A stretch of 64,000 bases of DNA. Source: Hydractinia symbiolongicarpus (taxonomy: Eukaryota > Cnidaria > Hydrozoa > Anthoathecata > Hydractiniidae). Under the pieces are notes generated by a model. It was not told the DNA's origin and searched no databases. It worked only from the letters and a program-made list of their open reading frames with translations. The translations under genes were made by a program, and so were the position numbers. The stretch covers positions 1,240,001 through 1,304,000 of the forward strand of contig NC_079885.1 of NCBI RefSeq assembly GCF_029227915.1. Reading direction: 5' to 3'. Below, in pieces: positions 37,893 through 50,709 of the stretch (its first letter is position 1; every line of letters starts with the position of its first letter).

Positions 37893-38094
37893 AAAACCCG
37901 CGACTTCCCGTAAATCCCGGACTCGGCCCGTATAGTCAAAAGTATACAAAGAAAGTACCCAGGGAGTAAACTCATTTCCCGAACGATTTTTTAAATTATA
38001 TTTTCACCACTAAAACGCATGAGACTTGTAGTTTTCAAAAATGTTTTCATTTTTGAGGAGACGCTAAATGAAAGAAGTTTAATCGCCGCAAACG
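37893..38094 (+). repeat. Subfamily F monomer (exemplar, 202 bp)
   Basis: The head is 'cccgcgacttcccg', then 'cccggactcgg', the spacer 'aaattatattttc', 'catgag' and 'ttttcaaaaatg'. The tail is 'gacgctaaatgaaag', and the monomer ends 'gccgcaaacg', one G short, which gives 202 bp. AATAAA is lost in this subtype. It always sits after E in the copies I checked. Confidence 0.86.
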
Positions 38095-38297
38095 AAAACC
38101 TGCGATTTCCCGTAAATCCCGGACTCGGCCCGTATAGTCAAAAGTATAATAAGAAAGTACCCAGGGTGTAAACTCATTTCCCGAACGATTTTTTAAATTA
38201 TTATTTCACCACTAAAGCCCATGAGACTTGTAGTTTTTAAAAATGTTTTCATTTTTGATGAGACGCTGAATAAAAGAAGTTTAATCGCCGGCAAACG
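38095..38297 (+). repeat. Subfamily G monomer (exemplar, 203 bp)
   Basis: The head is 'aaaacctgcg', followed by 'cccggactcgg', 'gtataataag', 'agggtgtaaac', the spacer 'aaattattatttc' and the private 'actaaagcccatgag'. The tail is the common 'gacgctgaataaaag'. First seen at about 18.65 kb and then repeated to the window end (for example 63.62 kb). Confidence 0.87.
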
Positions 38298-38500
38298 AAA
38301 ACCCGCCATTTCCCGTAAACCCTGGACTCGGCCCGTATAATCAAAAGTATACAAAGAAAGTACCCATGGAGTAAACTCATTTCCCGAACGATTTTTTAAA
38401 TTATTTTTTCAGCACTAAAACGCTTGGGGCTTGTAGTTTTTAAAAATGTTTTTATTTTCGATGAGACGGTGAATAAAAGAAGTTTAATCGCCGGCAAACG
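38298..38500 (+). repeat. Subfamily H monomer (exemplar, 203 bp)
   Basis: It is marked by 'cccgccatttcccg', 'gtaaaccctggactcgg', 'gtataatcaaaag', 'acccatggag' (an NcoI-type CCATGG), 'ttcagcac' and the tail 'tttcgatgagacggtg'. This copy and those at 39.6, 43.66 and 46.70 kb read 'cgcttggggcttg', where other H copies have 'cgcatgagacttg'. H-like relatives at 18.9, 22.8, 26.6 and 30.3 kb share only the 'gacggtg' tail. Confidence 0.86.
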
Positions 38501-38703
38501 AAAACCTGCGATTTCCCGTAAATCCTGGACTCGGCCCGTATAGTCAAAAGTATACAAAGAAAGTACCCAGGGAGTAAACTCATTTCCCAAACGATTTTTT
38601 AAATTATTATTTCACCACTAAAACGCATAAGACTTGTAGTTTTTAAAAATGTTTTCATTTTTGATGAGACGCTGAATAAAAGAAGTTTAATCGCCGGCAA
38701 ACG
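38501..38703 (+). repeat. Subfamily I monomer (exemplar, 203 bp)
   Basis: The head is 'aaaacctgcg', then 'cctggactcgg', 'gtatacaaag', 'acccagggag', 'cccaaacg', the spacer 'aaattattatttc', 'cataag' and 'tttttaaaaatg'. It follows H. E, F, G, H and I together make about 1013 bp, the second recurrent word order of the array. Confidence 0.82.
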
Positions 38704-41280
38704 AAAACCCGCAATTTCCCGTAAATCCCGGCTTGGCCCGGATAGTCAAAAGTATACAAAGAAAGTACCCAGGGAGTAAACTCATTTCCCGAACGATTTT
38801 TTAAATTATTTTTTCACCACTAAAACGCATAAGACTTGTAGTTTTTAAAAATGTTTTCATTTTTGATGAGACGCTGAATAAAAGAAGTTTAATCGCCGGC
38901 AAACGAAAACCCGCGATTTCCCGTAAATCCCGGCTTGGCCCGTATAGTCAAAAGTATACAAAGAAAGTATCCAGGGAATAAACTCATTTCCCGAACGATT
39001 TTTTAAATTATTTTTTCACCACTAAAACGCATGAGACTTGTAGTTTTTAAAAATGTTTTCATTTTTGCTGAGACGCTGAATAAAAGAAGTTTAATCGCCG
39101 GCAAACGAAAACCCGCGACTTCCCGTAAATCCCGGACTCGGCCCGTATAGTCAAAAGTATACAAAGAAAGTACCCAGGGAGTAAACTCATTTCCCGAACG
39201 ATTTTTTAAATTATATTTTCACCACTAAAACGCATGAGACTTGTAGTTTTCAAAAATGTTTTCATTTTTGAGGAGACGCTAAATGAAAGAAGTTTAATCG
39301 CCGCAAACGAAAACCTGCGATTTCCCGTAAATCCCGGACTCGGCCCGTATAGTCAAAAGTATAATAAGAAAGTACCCAGGGTGTAAACTCATTTCCCGAA
39401 CGATTTTTTAAATTATTATTTCACCACTAAAGCCCATGAGACTTGTAGTTTTTAAAAATGTTTTCATTTTTGATGAGACGCTGAATAAAAGAAGTTTAAT
39501 CGCCGGCAAACGAAAACCCGCCATTTCCCGTAAACCCTGGACTCGGCCCGTATAATCAAAAGTATACAAAGAAAGTACCCATGGAGTAAACTCATTTCCC
39601 GAACGATTTTTTAAATTATTTTTTCAGCACTAAAACGCTTGGGGCTTGTAGTTTTTAAAAATGTTTTTATTTTCGATGAGACGGTGAATAAAAGAAGTTT
39701 AATCGCCGGCAAACGAAAACCTGCGATTTCCCGTAAATCCTGGACTCGGCCCGTATAGTCAAAAGTATACAAAGAAAGTACCCAGGGAGTAAACTCATTT
39801 CCCAAACGATTTTTTAAATTATTATTTCACCACTAAAACGCATAAGACTTGTAGTTTTTAAAAATGTTTTCATTTTTGATGAGACGCTGAATAAAAGAAG
39901 TTTAATCGCCGGCAAACGAAAACCCGCCATTTCCCGTAAATCCCGGGCTTGGCCCGTATAGTCAAAAGTATAACAAGAAAGTACCCAGGGAGTAAACTCA
40001 TTTCTTGAACGATTTTTTAAATTATATTTTCACCACTAAAACGCATGAGACTTGTAGTTTTCAAAAATGTTTTCATTTTTGATGAGACGCTAAATGAAAG
40101 AAGTTTAATCGCCGCAAACGAAAACCTGCGATTTCCCGTAAATCCCGGACTCGGCCCGTATAGTCAAAAGTATAATAAGAAAGTACCCAGGGTGTAAACT
40201 CATTTCCCGAACGATTTTTTAAATTATTATTTCACCACTAAAGCCCATGAGACTTGTAGTTTTTAAAAATGTTTTCATTTTTGATGAGACGCTGAATAAA
40301 AGAAGTTTAATCGCCGGCAAACGAAAACCCGCCATTTCCCGTAAACCCTGGACTCGGCCCGTATAATCAAAAGTATACAAAGAAAGTACCCAGGGAGTAA
40401 ACTCATTTCCCGAACGATTTTTTATATTATTTTTTTACCACTAAACGCATGAGACTTGTAGTTTTCAAAAATATTTTCATATTTGATGGGACGCTGAATA
40501 AAAGAAGTTTAATCGCCGGCAAACGAAAATCCGCGATTTCCCGTAAATCCCGGACTCGGCCCGTATAGTCAAAAGTATACAAAGAAAGTATCCAGGGAGT
40601 AAACTCATTTCCCGAACGATTTTTTAAATTATTTTTTCACCACTAAAACGCATAAGACTTGTAGTTTTTAAAAATGTTTTCATTTTTGATGAGACGCTGA
40701 ATAAAAGAAGTTTAATCGCCGGCAAACGAAAACCCGCCATTTCCCGTAAATCCCGGGCTTGGCCCGTATAGTCAAAAGTATAAAAAGAAAGTACCCAAGG
40801 AGTAAACTCATTTCCCGAACGATTTTTTATATTATTTTTTTACCACTAAACGCATGAGACTTGTAGTTTTCAAAAATATTTTCATATTTGATGGGACGCT
40901 GAATAAAAGAAGTTTAATCGCCGGCAAACGAAAATCCGCGTTTTTCCGTAAATCCGGGGCTTGGCCCGTATAGTCGAATGTATACAAAGAAAGTACCCTG
41001 TGAGTAAACTCATTTCCAGAACGATTTTTTAAATTATTTTTTCATCACTAAAACGCATAAGACTTGTAGTTTTTAAAAATGTTTTCATTTTTGATGAGAC
41101 TCTGAATAAAAGAAGTTTAATCGCCGGCAAACGAAAACCCGCGATTTCCCGTAAATCCCGGCTTGGCCCGTATAGTCAAAAGTATACAAAGAAAGTACGC
41201 AGGGAGTAAACTCATTTCCCGAACGATTTTTTAAATTATTTTTTCACCACTAAAACGCATAAGACTTGTAGTTTTTAAAA

Positions 41281-42439
41281 ATGTTTTCATTTTTGATGAG
41301 ACGCTTAATGAAAGAGGTTTAATCGCCGGAAAACGAAAACCCGCGATTTCCCGTAAATCCCGGGCTTGGCCCGTATAGTCGAATGTATACAAAGAAAGTA
41401 CCCTGTGAGTAAACTCATTTCCAGAACGATTTTTTAAATTATTTTTTCACCACTAAAACGCATAAGACTTGTAGTTTTTAAAAATGTTTTCATTTTTGAT
41501 GAGACGCTGAATAAAAGAAGTTTAATCGCCGGCAAACGAAAACCCGCCATTTCCCGTAAATCCCGGGCTTGGCCCGTATAGTCAAAAGTATAAAAAGAAA
41601 GTACCCAGGGAGTAAACTCATTTCCCGAACGATTTTTTATATTATTTTTTTACCACTAAACGCATGAGACTTGTAGTTTTCAAAAATATTTTCATATTTG
41701 ATGGGACGCTGAATAAAAGAAGTTTAATCGCCGGCAAACGAAATTCCGCGTTTTTCCGTAAATCCGGGGCTTGGCGCGTATAGTCGAATGTATACAAAGA
41801 AAGTACCCTGTGAGTAAACTCATTTCCAGAACGATTTTTTAAATTATTTTTTCACCACTAAAACGCATAAGACTTGTAGTTTTTAAAAATGTTTTCATTT
41901 TTGATGAGACTCTGAATAAAAGAAGTTTAATCGCCGGCAAACGAAAACCCGCGATTTCCCGTAAATCCCGGCTTGGCCCGTATAGTCAAAAGTATACAAA
42001 GAAAGTACGCAGGGAGTAAACTCATTTCCCGAACGATTTTTTAAATTATTTTTTCACCACTAAAACGCATAAGACTTGTAGTTTTTAAAAATGTTTTCAT
42101 TTTTGATGAGACGCTGAATAAAAGAAGTTTAATCGCCGGCAAACGAAAACCCGCGATTTCCCGTAAATCCGGGGCTTGGCCCGTATAGTCAAAAGTATAA
42201 AAAAAAAGTACCCAGGGAGTAAACTCATTTCCCGAACGATTTTTTATATTATTTTTTTACCACTAAACGCATGAGACTTGTAGTTTTCAAAAATATTTTC
42301 ATATTTGATGGGACGCTGAATAAAAGAAGTTTAATCGCCGGCAAACGAAAATCCGTGATTTTCCGTAAATCCCGGACTTGGCCCGTATAGTCAAAAGTAT
42401 ACAAAGAAAGTACCCAGGGAGTAAACTCATTTCCCAAAC
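41281..42439 (+). repeat. 5266-bp segmental repeat, start of copy 2
   Basis: Begins in a chimeric monomer (breakpoint about 41276-41303) and repeats T-tail, A, C, A, B, C, D in the order of 36.0-37.2 kb. Private change: 'ggcgcgta' near 41774. Copy 2 continues into the 3039-bp unit listed next. Confidence 0.83.
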
Positions 42440-45400
42440 GATTTTTTAAATTTATTTTGTCACCACTAAAACGCATGAGACTTGTAGTTTTCAAAAATGT
42501 TTTCATTTTTGATGAGACGCTTAATGAAAGAGGCTTAATCGCCGGCAAACGAAATCCCGCGTTTTCCCGTAAATCCGGGGCTTGGCCCGTATAGTCGAAT
42601 GTATACAAAGAAAGTACCCTGTGAGTAAACTCATTTCCAGAACGATTTTTTAAATTATTTTTTCACCACTAAAACGCATAAAACTTGTAGTTTTTAAAAA
42701 TGTTTTCATTTTTGATGAGACTCTGAATAAAAGAAGTTTAATCGCCGGCAAACGAAAACCCGCAATTTCCCGTAAATCCCGGCTTGGCCCGGATAGTCAA
42801 AAGTATACAAAGAAAGTACCCAGGGAGTAAACTCATTTCCCGAACGATTTTTTAAATTATTTTTTCACCACTAAAACGCATAAGACTTGTAGTTTTTAAA
42901 AATGTTTTCATTTTTGATGAGACGCTGAATAAAAGAAGTTTAATCGCCGGCAAACGAAAACCCGCGATTTCCCGTAAATCCCGGCTTGGCCCGTATAGTC
43001 AAAAGTATACAAAGAAAGTATCCAGGGAATAAACTCATTTCCCGAACGATTTTTTAAATTATTTTTTCACCACTAAAACGCAAGAGACTTGTAGTTTTTA
43101 AAAATGTTTTCATTTTTGCTGAGACGCTGAATAAAAGAAGTTTAATCGCCGGCAAACGAAAACCCGCGACTTCCCGTAAATCCCGGACTCGGCCCGTATA
43201 GTCAAAAGTATACAAAGAAAGTACCCAGGGAGTAAACTCATTTCCCGAACGATTTTTTAAATTATATTTTCACCACTAAAACGCATGAGACTTGTAGTTT
43301 TCAAAAATGTTTTCATTTTTGAGGAGACGCTAAATGAAAGAAGTTTAATCGCCGCAAACGAAAACCTGCGATTTCCCGTAAATCCCGGACTCGGCCCGTA
43401 TAGTCAAAAGTATAATAAGAAAGTACCCAGGGTGTAAACTCATTTCCCGAACGATTTTTTAAATTATTATTTCACCACTAAAGCCCATGAGACTTGTAGT
43501 TTTTAAAAATGTTTTCATTTTTGATGAGACGCTGAATAAAAGAAGTTTAATCGCCGGCAAACGAAAACCCGCCATTTCCCGTAAACCCTGGACTCGGCCC
43601 GTATAATCAAAAGTATACAAAGAAAGTACCCATGGAGTAAACTCATTTCCCGAACGATTTTTTAAATTATTTTTTCAGCACTAAAACGCTTGGGGCTTGT
43701 AGTTTTTAAAAATGTTTTCATTTTCGATGAGACGGTGAATAAAAGAAGTTTAATCGCCGGCAAACGAAAACCTGCGATTTCCCGTAAATCCTGGACTCGG
43801 CCCGTATAGTCAAAAGTATACAAAGAAAGTACCCAGGGAGTAAACTCATTTCCCAAACGATTTTTTAAATTATTATTTCACCACTAAAACGCATAAGACT
43901 TGTAGTTTTTAAAAATGTTTTCATTTTTGATGAGACGCTGAATAAAAGAAGTTTAATCGCCGGCAAACGAAAACCCGCCATTTCCCGTAAATCCCGGGCT
44001 TGGCCCGTATAGTCAAAAGTATAACAAGAAAGTACCCAGGGAGTAAACTCATTTCTTGAACGATTTTTTAAATTATATTTTCACCACTAAAACGCATGAG
44101 ACTTGTAGTTTTCAAAAATGTTTTCATTTTTGATGAGACGCTAAATGAAAGAAGTTTAATCGCCGCAAACGAAAACCTGCGATTTCCCGTAAATCCCGGA
44201 CTCGGCCCGTATAGTCAAAAGTATAATAAGAAAGTACCCAGGGTGTAAACTCATTTCCCGAACGATTTTTTAAATTATTATTTCACCACTAAAGCCCATG
44301 AGACTTGTAGTTTTTAAAAATGTTTTCATTTTTGATGAGACGCTGAATAAAAGAAGTTTAATCGCCGGCAAACGAAAACCCGCCATTTCCCGTAAACCCT
44401 GGACTCGGCCCGTATAATCAAAAGTATACAAAGAAAGTACCCATGGAGTAAACTCATTTCTCGAACGATATTTTAAATTATTTTTTCAGCACTAAAACGC
44501 ATGAGACTTGTAGTTTTTAAAAATGTTTTCATTTTCGATGAGACGGTGAATAAAAGAAGTTTAATCGCCGGCAAACGAAAACCTGCGATTTCCCGTAAAT
44601 CCTGGACTCGGCCCGTATAGTCAAAAGTATAACAAGAAAGTACCCAGGGAGTAAACTCATTTCCCGAACGATTTTTTATATTATTTTTTTACCACTAAAC
44701 GCATGAGACTTGTAGTTTTCAAAAATATTTTCATATTTGATGGGACGCTGAATAAAAGAAGTTTAATCGCCGGCAAACGAAAATCCGCGATTTCCCGTAA
44801 ATCCCGGACTCGGCCCGTATAGTCAAAAGTATACAAAGAAAGTACCCAGGGAGTAAACTCATTTCCCGAACGATTTTTTAAATTATTTTTTCACCACTAA
44901 AACGCATAAGACTTGTAGTTTTTAAAAATGTTTTCATTTTTGATGAGACGCTGAATAAAAGAAGTTTAATCGCCGGCAAACGAAAACCCGCCATTTCCCG
45001 TAAATCCCGGGCTTGGCCCGTATAGTCAAAAGTATAAAAAAAAAGTACCCAAGGAGTAAACTCATTTCCCGAACGATTTTTTATATTATTTTTTTACCAC
45101 TAAACGCATGAGACTTGTAGTTTTCAAAAATATTTTCATATTTGATGGGACGCTGAATAAAAGAAGTTTAATCGCCGGCAAACGAAAATCCGCGTTTTTC
45201 CGTAAATCCGGGGCTTGGCCCGTATAGTCGAATGTATACAAAGAAAGTACCCTGTGAGTAAACTCATTTCCAGAACGATTTTTTAAATTATTTTTTCATC
45301 ACTAAAACGCATAAGACTTGTAGTTTTTAAAAATGTTTTCATTTTTGATGAGACTCTGAATAAAAGAAGTTTAATCGCCGGCAAACGAAAACCCGCGATT

Positions 45401-45478
45401 TCCCGTAAATCCCGGCTTGGCCCGTATAGTCAAAAGTATACAAAGAAAGTACGCAGGGAGTAAACTCATTTCCCGAAC
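42440..45478 (+). repeat. 3039-bp tandem duplication, copy 1 (15 monomers)
   Basis: 'tttattttgt' recurs at 42451 and 45490, offset 3039. Inside are D, A, B, E, F, G, H, I, an F/G/H series with 'tttcttgaacg' (44050) and 'ctcgaacgatattttaaat' (44460), then C, B, C and A monomers. 'acccaagg' (45048) and 'ttcatcac' (45295) also tag copy 2. Confidence 0.87.
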
Positions 45479-48400
45479 GATTTTTTAAATTTATTTTGTC
45501 ACCACTAAAACGCATGAGACTTGTAGTTTTCAAAAATGTTTTCATTTTTGATGAGACGCTTAATGAAAGAGGCTTAATCGCCGGCAAACGAAATCCCGCG
45601 TTTTCCCGTAAATCCGGGGCTTGGCCCGTATAGTCGAATGTATACAAAGAAAGTACCCTGTGAGTAAACTCATTTCCAGAACGATTTTTTAAATTATTTT
45701 TTCACCACTAAAACGCATAAAACTTGTAGTTTTTAAAAATGTTTTCATTTTTGATGAGACTCTGAATAAAAGAAGTTTAATCGCCGGCAAACGAAAACCC
45801 GCAATTTCCCGTAAATCCCGGCTTGGCCCGGATAGTCAAAAGTATACAAAGAAAGTACCCAGGGAGTAAACTCATTTCCCGAACGATTTTTTAAATTATT
45901 TTTTCACCACTAAAACGCATAAGACTTGTAGTTTTTAAAAATGTTTTCATTTTTGATGAGACGCTGAATAAAAGAAGTTTAATCGCCGGCAAACGAAAAC
46001 CCGCGATTTCCCGTAAATCCCGGCTTGGCCCGTATAGTCAAAAGTATACAAAGAAAGTATCCAGGGAATAAACTCATTTCCCGAACGATTTTTTAAATTA
46101 TTTTTTCACCACTAAAACGCAAGAGACTTGTAGTTTTTAAAAATGTTTTCATTTTTGCTGAGACGCTGAATAAAAGAAGTTTAATCGCCGGCAAACGAAA
46201 ACCCGCGACTTCCCGTAAATCCCGGACTCGGCCCGTATAGTCAAAAGTATACAAAGAAAGTACCCAGGGAGTAAACTCATTTCCCGAACGATTTTTTAAA
46301 TTATATTTTCACCACTAAAACGCATGAGACTTGTAGTTTTCAAAAATGTTTTCATTTTTGAGGAGACGCTAAATGAAAGAAGTTTAATCGCCGCAAACGA
46401 AAACCTGCGATTTCCCGTAAATCCCGGACTCGGCCCGTATAGTCAAAAGTATAATAAGAAAGTACCCAGGGTGTAAACTCATTTCCCGAACGATTTTTTA
46501 AATTATTATTTCACCACTAAAGCCCATGAGACTTGTAGTTTTTAAAAATGTTTTCATTTTTGATGAGACGCTGAATAAAAGAAGTTTAATCGCCGGCAAA
46601 CGAAAACCCGCCATTTCCCGTAAACCCTGGACTCGGCCCGTATAATCAAAAGTATACAAAGAAAGTACCCATGGAGTAAACTCATTTCCCGAACGATTTT
46701 TTAAATTATTTTTTCAGCACTAAAACGCTTGGGGCTTGTAGTTTTTAAAAATGTTTTCATTTTCGATGAGACGGTGAATAAAAGAAGTTTAATCGCCGGC
46801 AAACGAAAACCTGCGATTTCCCGTAAATCCTGGACTCGGCCCGTATAGTCAAAAGTATACAAAGAAAGTACCCAGGGAGTAAACTCATTTCCCAAACGAT
46901 TTTTTAAATTATTATTTCACCACTAAAACGCATAAGACTTGTAGTTTTTAAAAATGTTTTCATTTTTGATGAGACGCTGAATAAAAGAAGTTTAATCGCC
47001 GGCAAACGAAAACCCGCCATTTCCCGTAAATCCCGGGCTTGGCCCGTATAGTCAAAAGTATAACAAGAAAGTACCCAGGGAGTAAACTCATTTCTTGAAC
47101 GATTTTTTAAATTATATTTTCACCACTAAAACGCATGAGACTTGTAGTTTTCAAAAATGTTTTCATTTTTGATGAGACGCTAAATGAAAGAAGTTTAATC
47201 GCCGGCAAACGAAAACCTGCGATTTCCCGTAAATCCTGGACTCGGCCCGTATAGTCAAAAGTATAATAAGAAAGTACCCAGGGTGTAAACTCATTTCCCG
47301 AACGATTTTTTAAATTATTATTTCACCACTAAAGCCCATGAGACTTGTAGTTTTTAAAAATGTTTTCATTTTTGATGAGACGCTGAATAAAAGAAGTTTA
47401 ATCGCCGGCAAACGAAAACCCGCCATTTCCCGTAAACCCTGGACTCGGCCCGTATAATCAAAAGTATACAAAGAAAGTACCCATGGAGTAAACTCATTTC
47501 TCGAACGATATTTTAAATTATTTTTTCAGCACTAAAACGCATGAGACTTGTAGTTTTCAAAAATATTTTCATATTTGATGGGACGCTGAATAAAAGAAGT
47601 TTAATCGCCGGCAAACGAAAACCTGCGATTTCCCGTAAATCCTGGACTCGGCCCGTATAGTCAAAAGTATAACAAGAAAGTACCCAGGGAGTAAACTCAT
47701 TTCCCGAACGATTTTTTATATTATTTTTTTACCACTAAACGCATGAGACTTGTAGTTTTCAAAAATATTTTCATATTTGATGGGACGCTGAATAAAAGAA
47801 GTTTAATCGCCGGCAAACGAAAATCCGCGATTTCCCGTAAATCCCGGACTCGGCCCGTATAGTCAAAAGTATACAAAGAAAGTACCCAGGGAGTAAACTC
47901 ATTTCCCGAACGATTTTTTAAATTATTTTTTCACCACTAAAACGCATAAGACTTGTAGTTTTTAAAAATGTTTTCATTTTTGATGAGACGCTGAATAAAA
48001 GAAGTTTAATCGCCGGCAAACGAAAACCCGCCATTTCCCGTAAATCCCGGGCTTGGCCCGTATAGTCAAAAGTATAAAAAAAAAGTACACAAGGAGTAAA
48101 CTCATTTCCCGAACGATTTTTTATATTATTTTTTTACCACTAAACGCATGAGACTTGTAGTTTTCAAAAATATTTTCATATTTGATGGGACGCTGAATAA
48201 AAGAAGTTTAATCGCCGGCAAACGAAAATCCGCGTTTTTCCGTAAATCCGGGGCTTGGCCCGTATAGTCGAATGTATACAAAGAAAGTACCCTGTGAGTA
48301 AACTCATTTCCAGAACGATTTTTTAAATTATTTTTTCATCACTAAAACGCATAAGACTTGTAGTTTTTAAAAATGTTTTCATTTTTGATGAGACTCTGAA

Positions 48401-48517
48401 TAAAAGAAGTTTAATCGCCGGCAAACGAAAACCCGCGATTTCCCGTAAATCCCGGCTTGGCCCGTATAGTCAAAAGTATACAAAGAAAGTACGCAGGGAG
48501 TAAACTCATTTCCCGAA
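45479..48517 (+). repeat. 3039-bp tandem duplication, copy 2
   Basis: Copies the previous unit with the same rare tags ('tttcttgaacg' near 47089, 'ttcatcac' near 48334, 'acgcaggg' near 48491). The main difference is a conversion-like patch at 47558-47586. It also has 'gccggcaaac' at about 47201, where copy 1 has the one-base-short 'gccgcaaac', and 'gtacacaagg' at 48085. The D monomer that opens it is a chimera with the preceding B/A run. Confidence 0.87.
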
Positions 48518-50709
48518 CGATTTTTTAAATTATTTTTTCACCACTAAAACGCATAAGACTTGTAGTTTTTAAAAATGTTTTCATTTTTGATGAGACGCTG
48601 AATAAAAGAAGTTTAATCGCCGGCAAACGAAAACCCGCGATTTCCCGTAAATCCGGGGCTTGGCCCGTATAGTCAAAAGTATAAAAAAAAAGTACCCAGG
48701 GAGTAAACTCATTTCCCGAACGATTTTTTATATTATTTTTTTACCACTAAACGCATGAGACTTGTAGTTTTCAAAAATATTTTCATATTTGATGGGACGC
48801 TGAATAAAAGAAGTTTAATCGCCGGCAAACGAAAATCCGCGATTTTCCGTAAATCCCGGATTCGGCCCGTATAGTCAAAAGTATACAAAGAAAGTACCCA
48901 GGGAGTAAACTCATTTCCCAAACGATTTTTTAAATTTATTTTGTCACCACTAAAACGCATGAGACTTGTAGTTTTCAAAAATGTTTTCATTTTTGATGAT
49001 ACGCTTAATGAAAGAGGCTTAATCGCCGGCAAACGAAATCCCGCGTTTTCCCGTAAATCCGGGGCTTGGCCCGTATAGTCGAATGTATACAAAGAAAGTA
49101 CCCTGTGAGTAAACTCATTTCCAGAACGATTTTTTAAATTATTTTTTCACCACTAAAACGCATAAAACTTGTAGTTTTTAAAAATGTTTTCATTTTTGAT
49201 GAGACTCTGAATAAAAGAATTTTAATCGCCGGCAAACGAAAACCCGCGATTTCCCGTAAATCCCGGCTTGGCCCGTATAGTCAAAAGTATACAAAGAAAG
49301 TACCCAGGGAGTAAACTCATTTCCCGAACGATTTTTTAATTTATTTTTTCACCACTAAAACGCATAAGACTTGTAGTTTTTAAAAATGTTTTCATTTTTG
49401 ATGAGACGCTGAATAAAAGAAGTTTAATCGCCGGCAAACGAAAACCCGCGATTTCCCGTAAATCCCGGCTTGGCCCGTATAGTCAAAAGTATACAAAGAA
49501 AGTATCCAGGGAATAAACTCATTTCCCGAACGATTTTTTAAATTATTTTTTCACCACTAAAACGCATGAGACTTGTAGTTTTAAAAATGTTTTCATTTTT
49601 GCTGAGACGCTGAATAAAAGAAGTTTAATCGCCGGCAAACGAAAACCCGCGACTTCCCGTAAATCCCGGACTCGGCCCGTATAGTCAAAAGTATAAAAAA
49701 AAAGTACCCAGGGAGTAAACTCATTTCCCGAACGATTTTTTATATTTTTTTACCACTAAACGCATGAGACTTGTAGTTTTCAAAAATATTTTCATATTTG
49801 ATGGGACGCTGAATAAAAGAAGTTTAATCGCCGGCAAACGAAAATCCGCGATTTTCCGTAAATCCCGGACTCGGCCCGTATAGTCAAAAGTATACAAAGA
49901 AAGTACCCAGGGAGTAAACTCATTTCCCAAACGATTTTTTAAATTTATTTTGTCACCACTAAAACGCATGAGACTTGTAGTTTTCAAAAATGTTTTCATT
50001 TTTGATGAGACGCTTAATGAAAGAGGCTTAATCGCCGGCAAACGAAATCCCGCGTTTTCCCGTAAATCCGGGGCTTGGCCCGTATAGTCGAATGTATACA
50101 AAGAAAGTACCCTGTGAGTAAACTCATTTCCAGAACGATTTTTTAAATTACTTTTTCACCACTAAAACGCATAAAACTTGTAGTTTTTAAAAATGTTTTC
50201 ATTTTTAATGAGACTCTGAATAAAAGAAGTTTAATCGCCGGCAAACGAAAACCCGCGATTTCCCGTAAATCCCGGCTTGGCCCGTATAGTCAAAAGTATA
50301 CAAAGAAAGTACCCAGGGAGTAAACTCATTTCCCGAACGATTTTTTAAATTATTTTTTCACCACTAAAACGCATAAGACTTGTAGTTTTTAAAAATGTTT
50401 TCATTTTTGATGAGACGCTGAATAAAAGAAGTTTAATCGCCGGCAAACGAAAACCCGCGATTTCCCGTAAATCCCGGCTTGGCCCGTATAGTCAAAAGTA
50501 TACAAAGAAAGTATCCAGGGAATAAACTCATTTCCCGAACGATTTTTTAAATTATTTTTTCACCACTAAAACGCATGAGACTTGTAGTTTTTAAAAATGT
50601 TTTCATTTTTGCTGAGACGCTGAATAAAAGAAGTTTAATCGCCGGCAAACGAAAACCCGCGACTTCCCGTAAATCCCGGACTCGGCCCGTATAGTCAAAA
50701 GTATACAAA
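48518..50709 (+). repeat. B-C-D-A-B-E runs, 988-bp near-duplication
   Basis: C-D pairs opening near 48733 and 49721 repeat 988 bp apart. The second C monomer has a shortened spacer ('tatatttttttacc', three bases fewer) directly after an F-type head, so it is a further mosaic. An E/F pair with 'ttttaaaaatg' (one T fewer) lies near 49580. Ordinary satellite otherwise. Confidence 0.78.

Larger units (their letters stand above)
36015..41280 (+). repeat. 5266-bp segmental repeat, copy 1 (26 monomers)
   Basis: 'aaattccgcg' recurs at 36475 and 41741, offset 5266, as do the following A, B, C, D, A, B, E, F, G, H series. Inside it, a 1215-bp (six-monomer) duplication occupies about 37460-38674 and 38675-39889, tagged by 'cgcttgggg' at 38421 and 39636. 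That inner copy is absent from copy 2, after which the offset becomes about 4051. Near 40.4-41.2 kb C-type and A-type monomers return. Confidence 0.85.
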
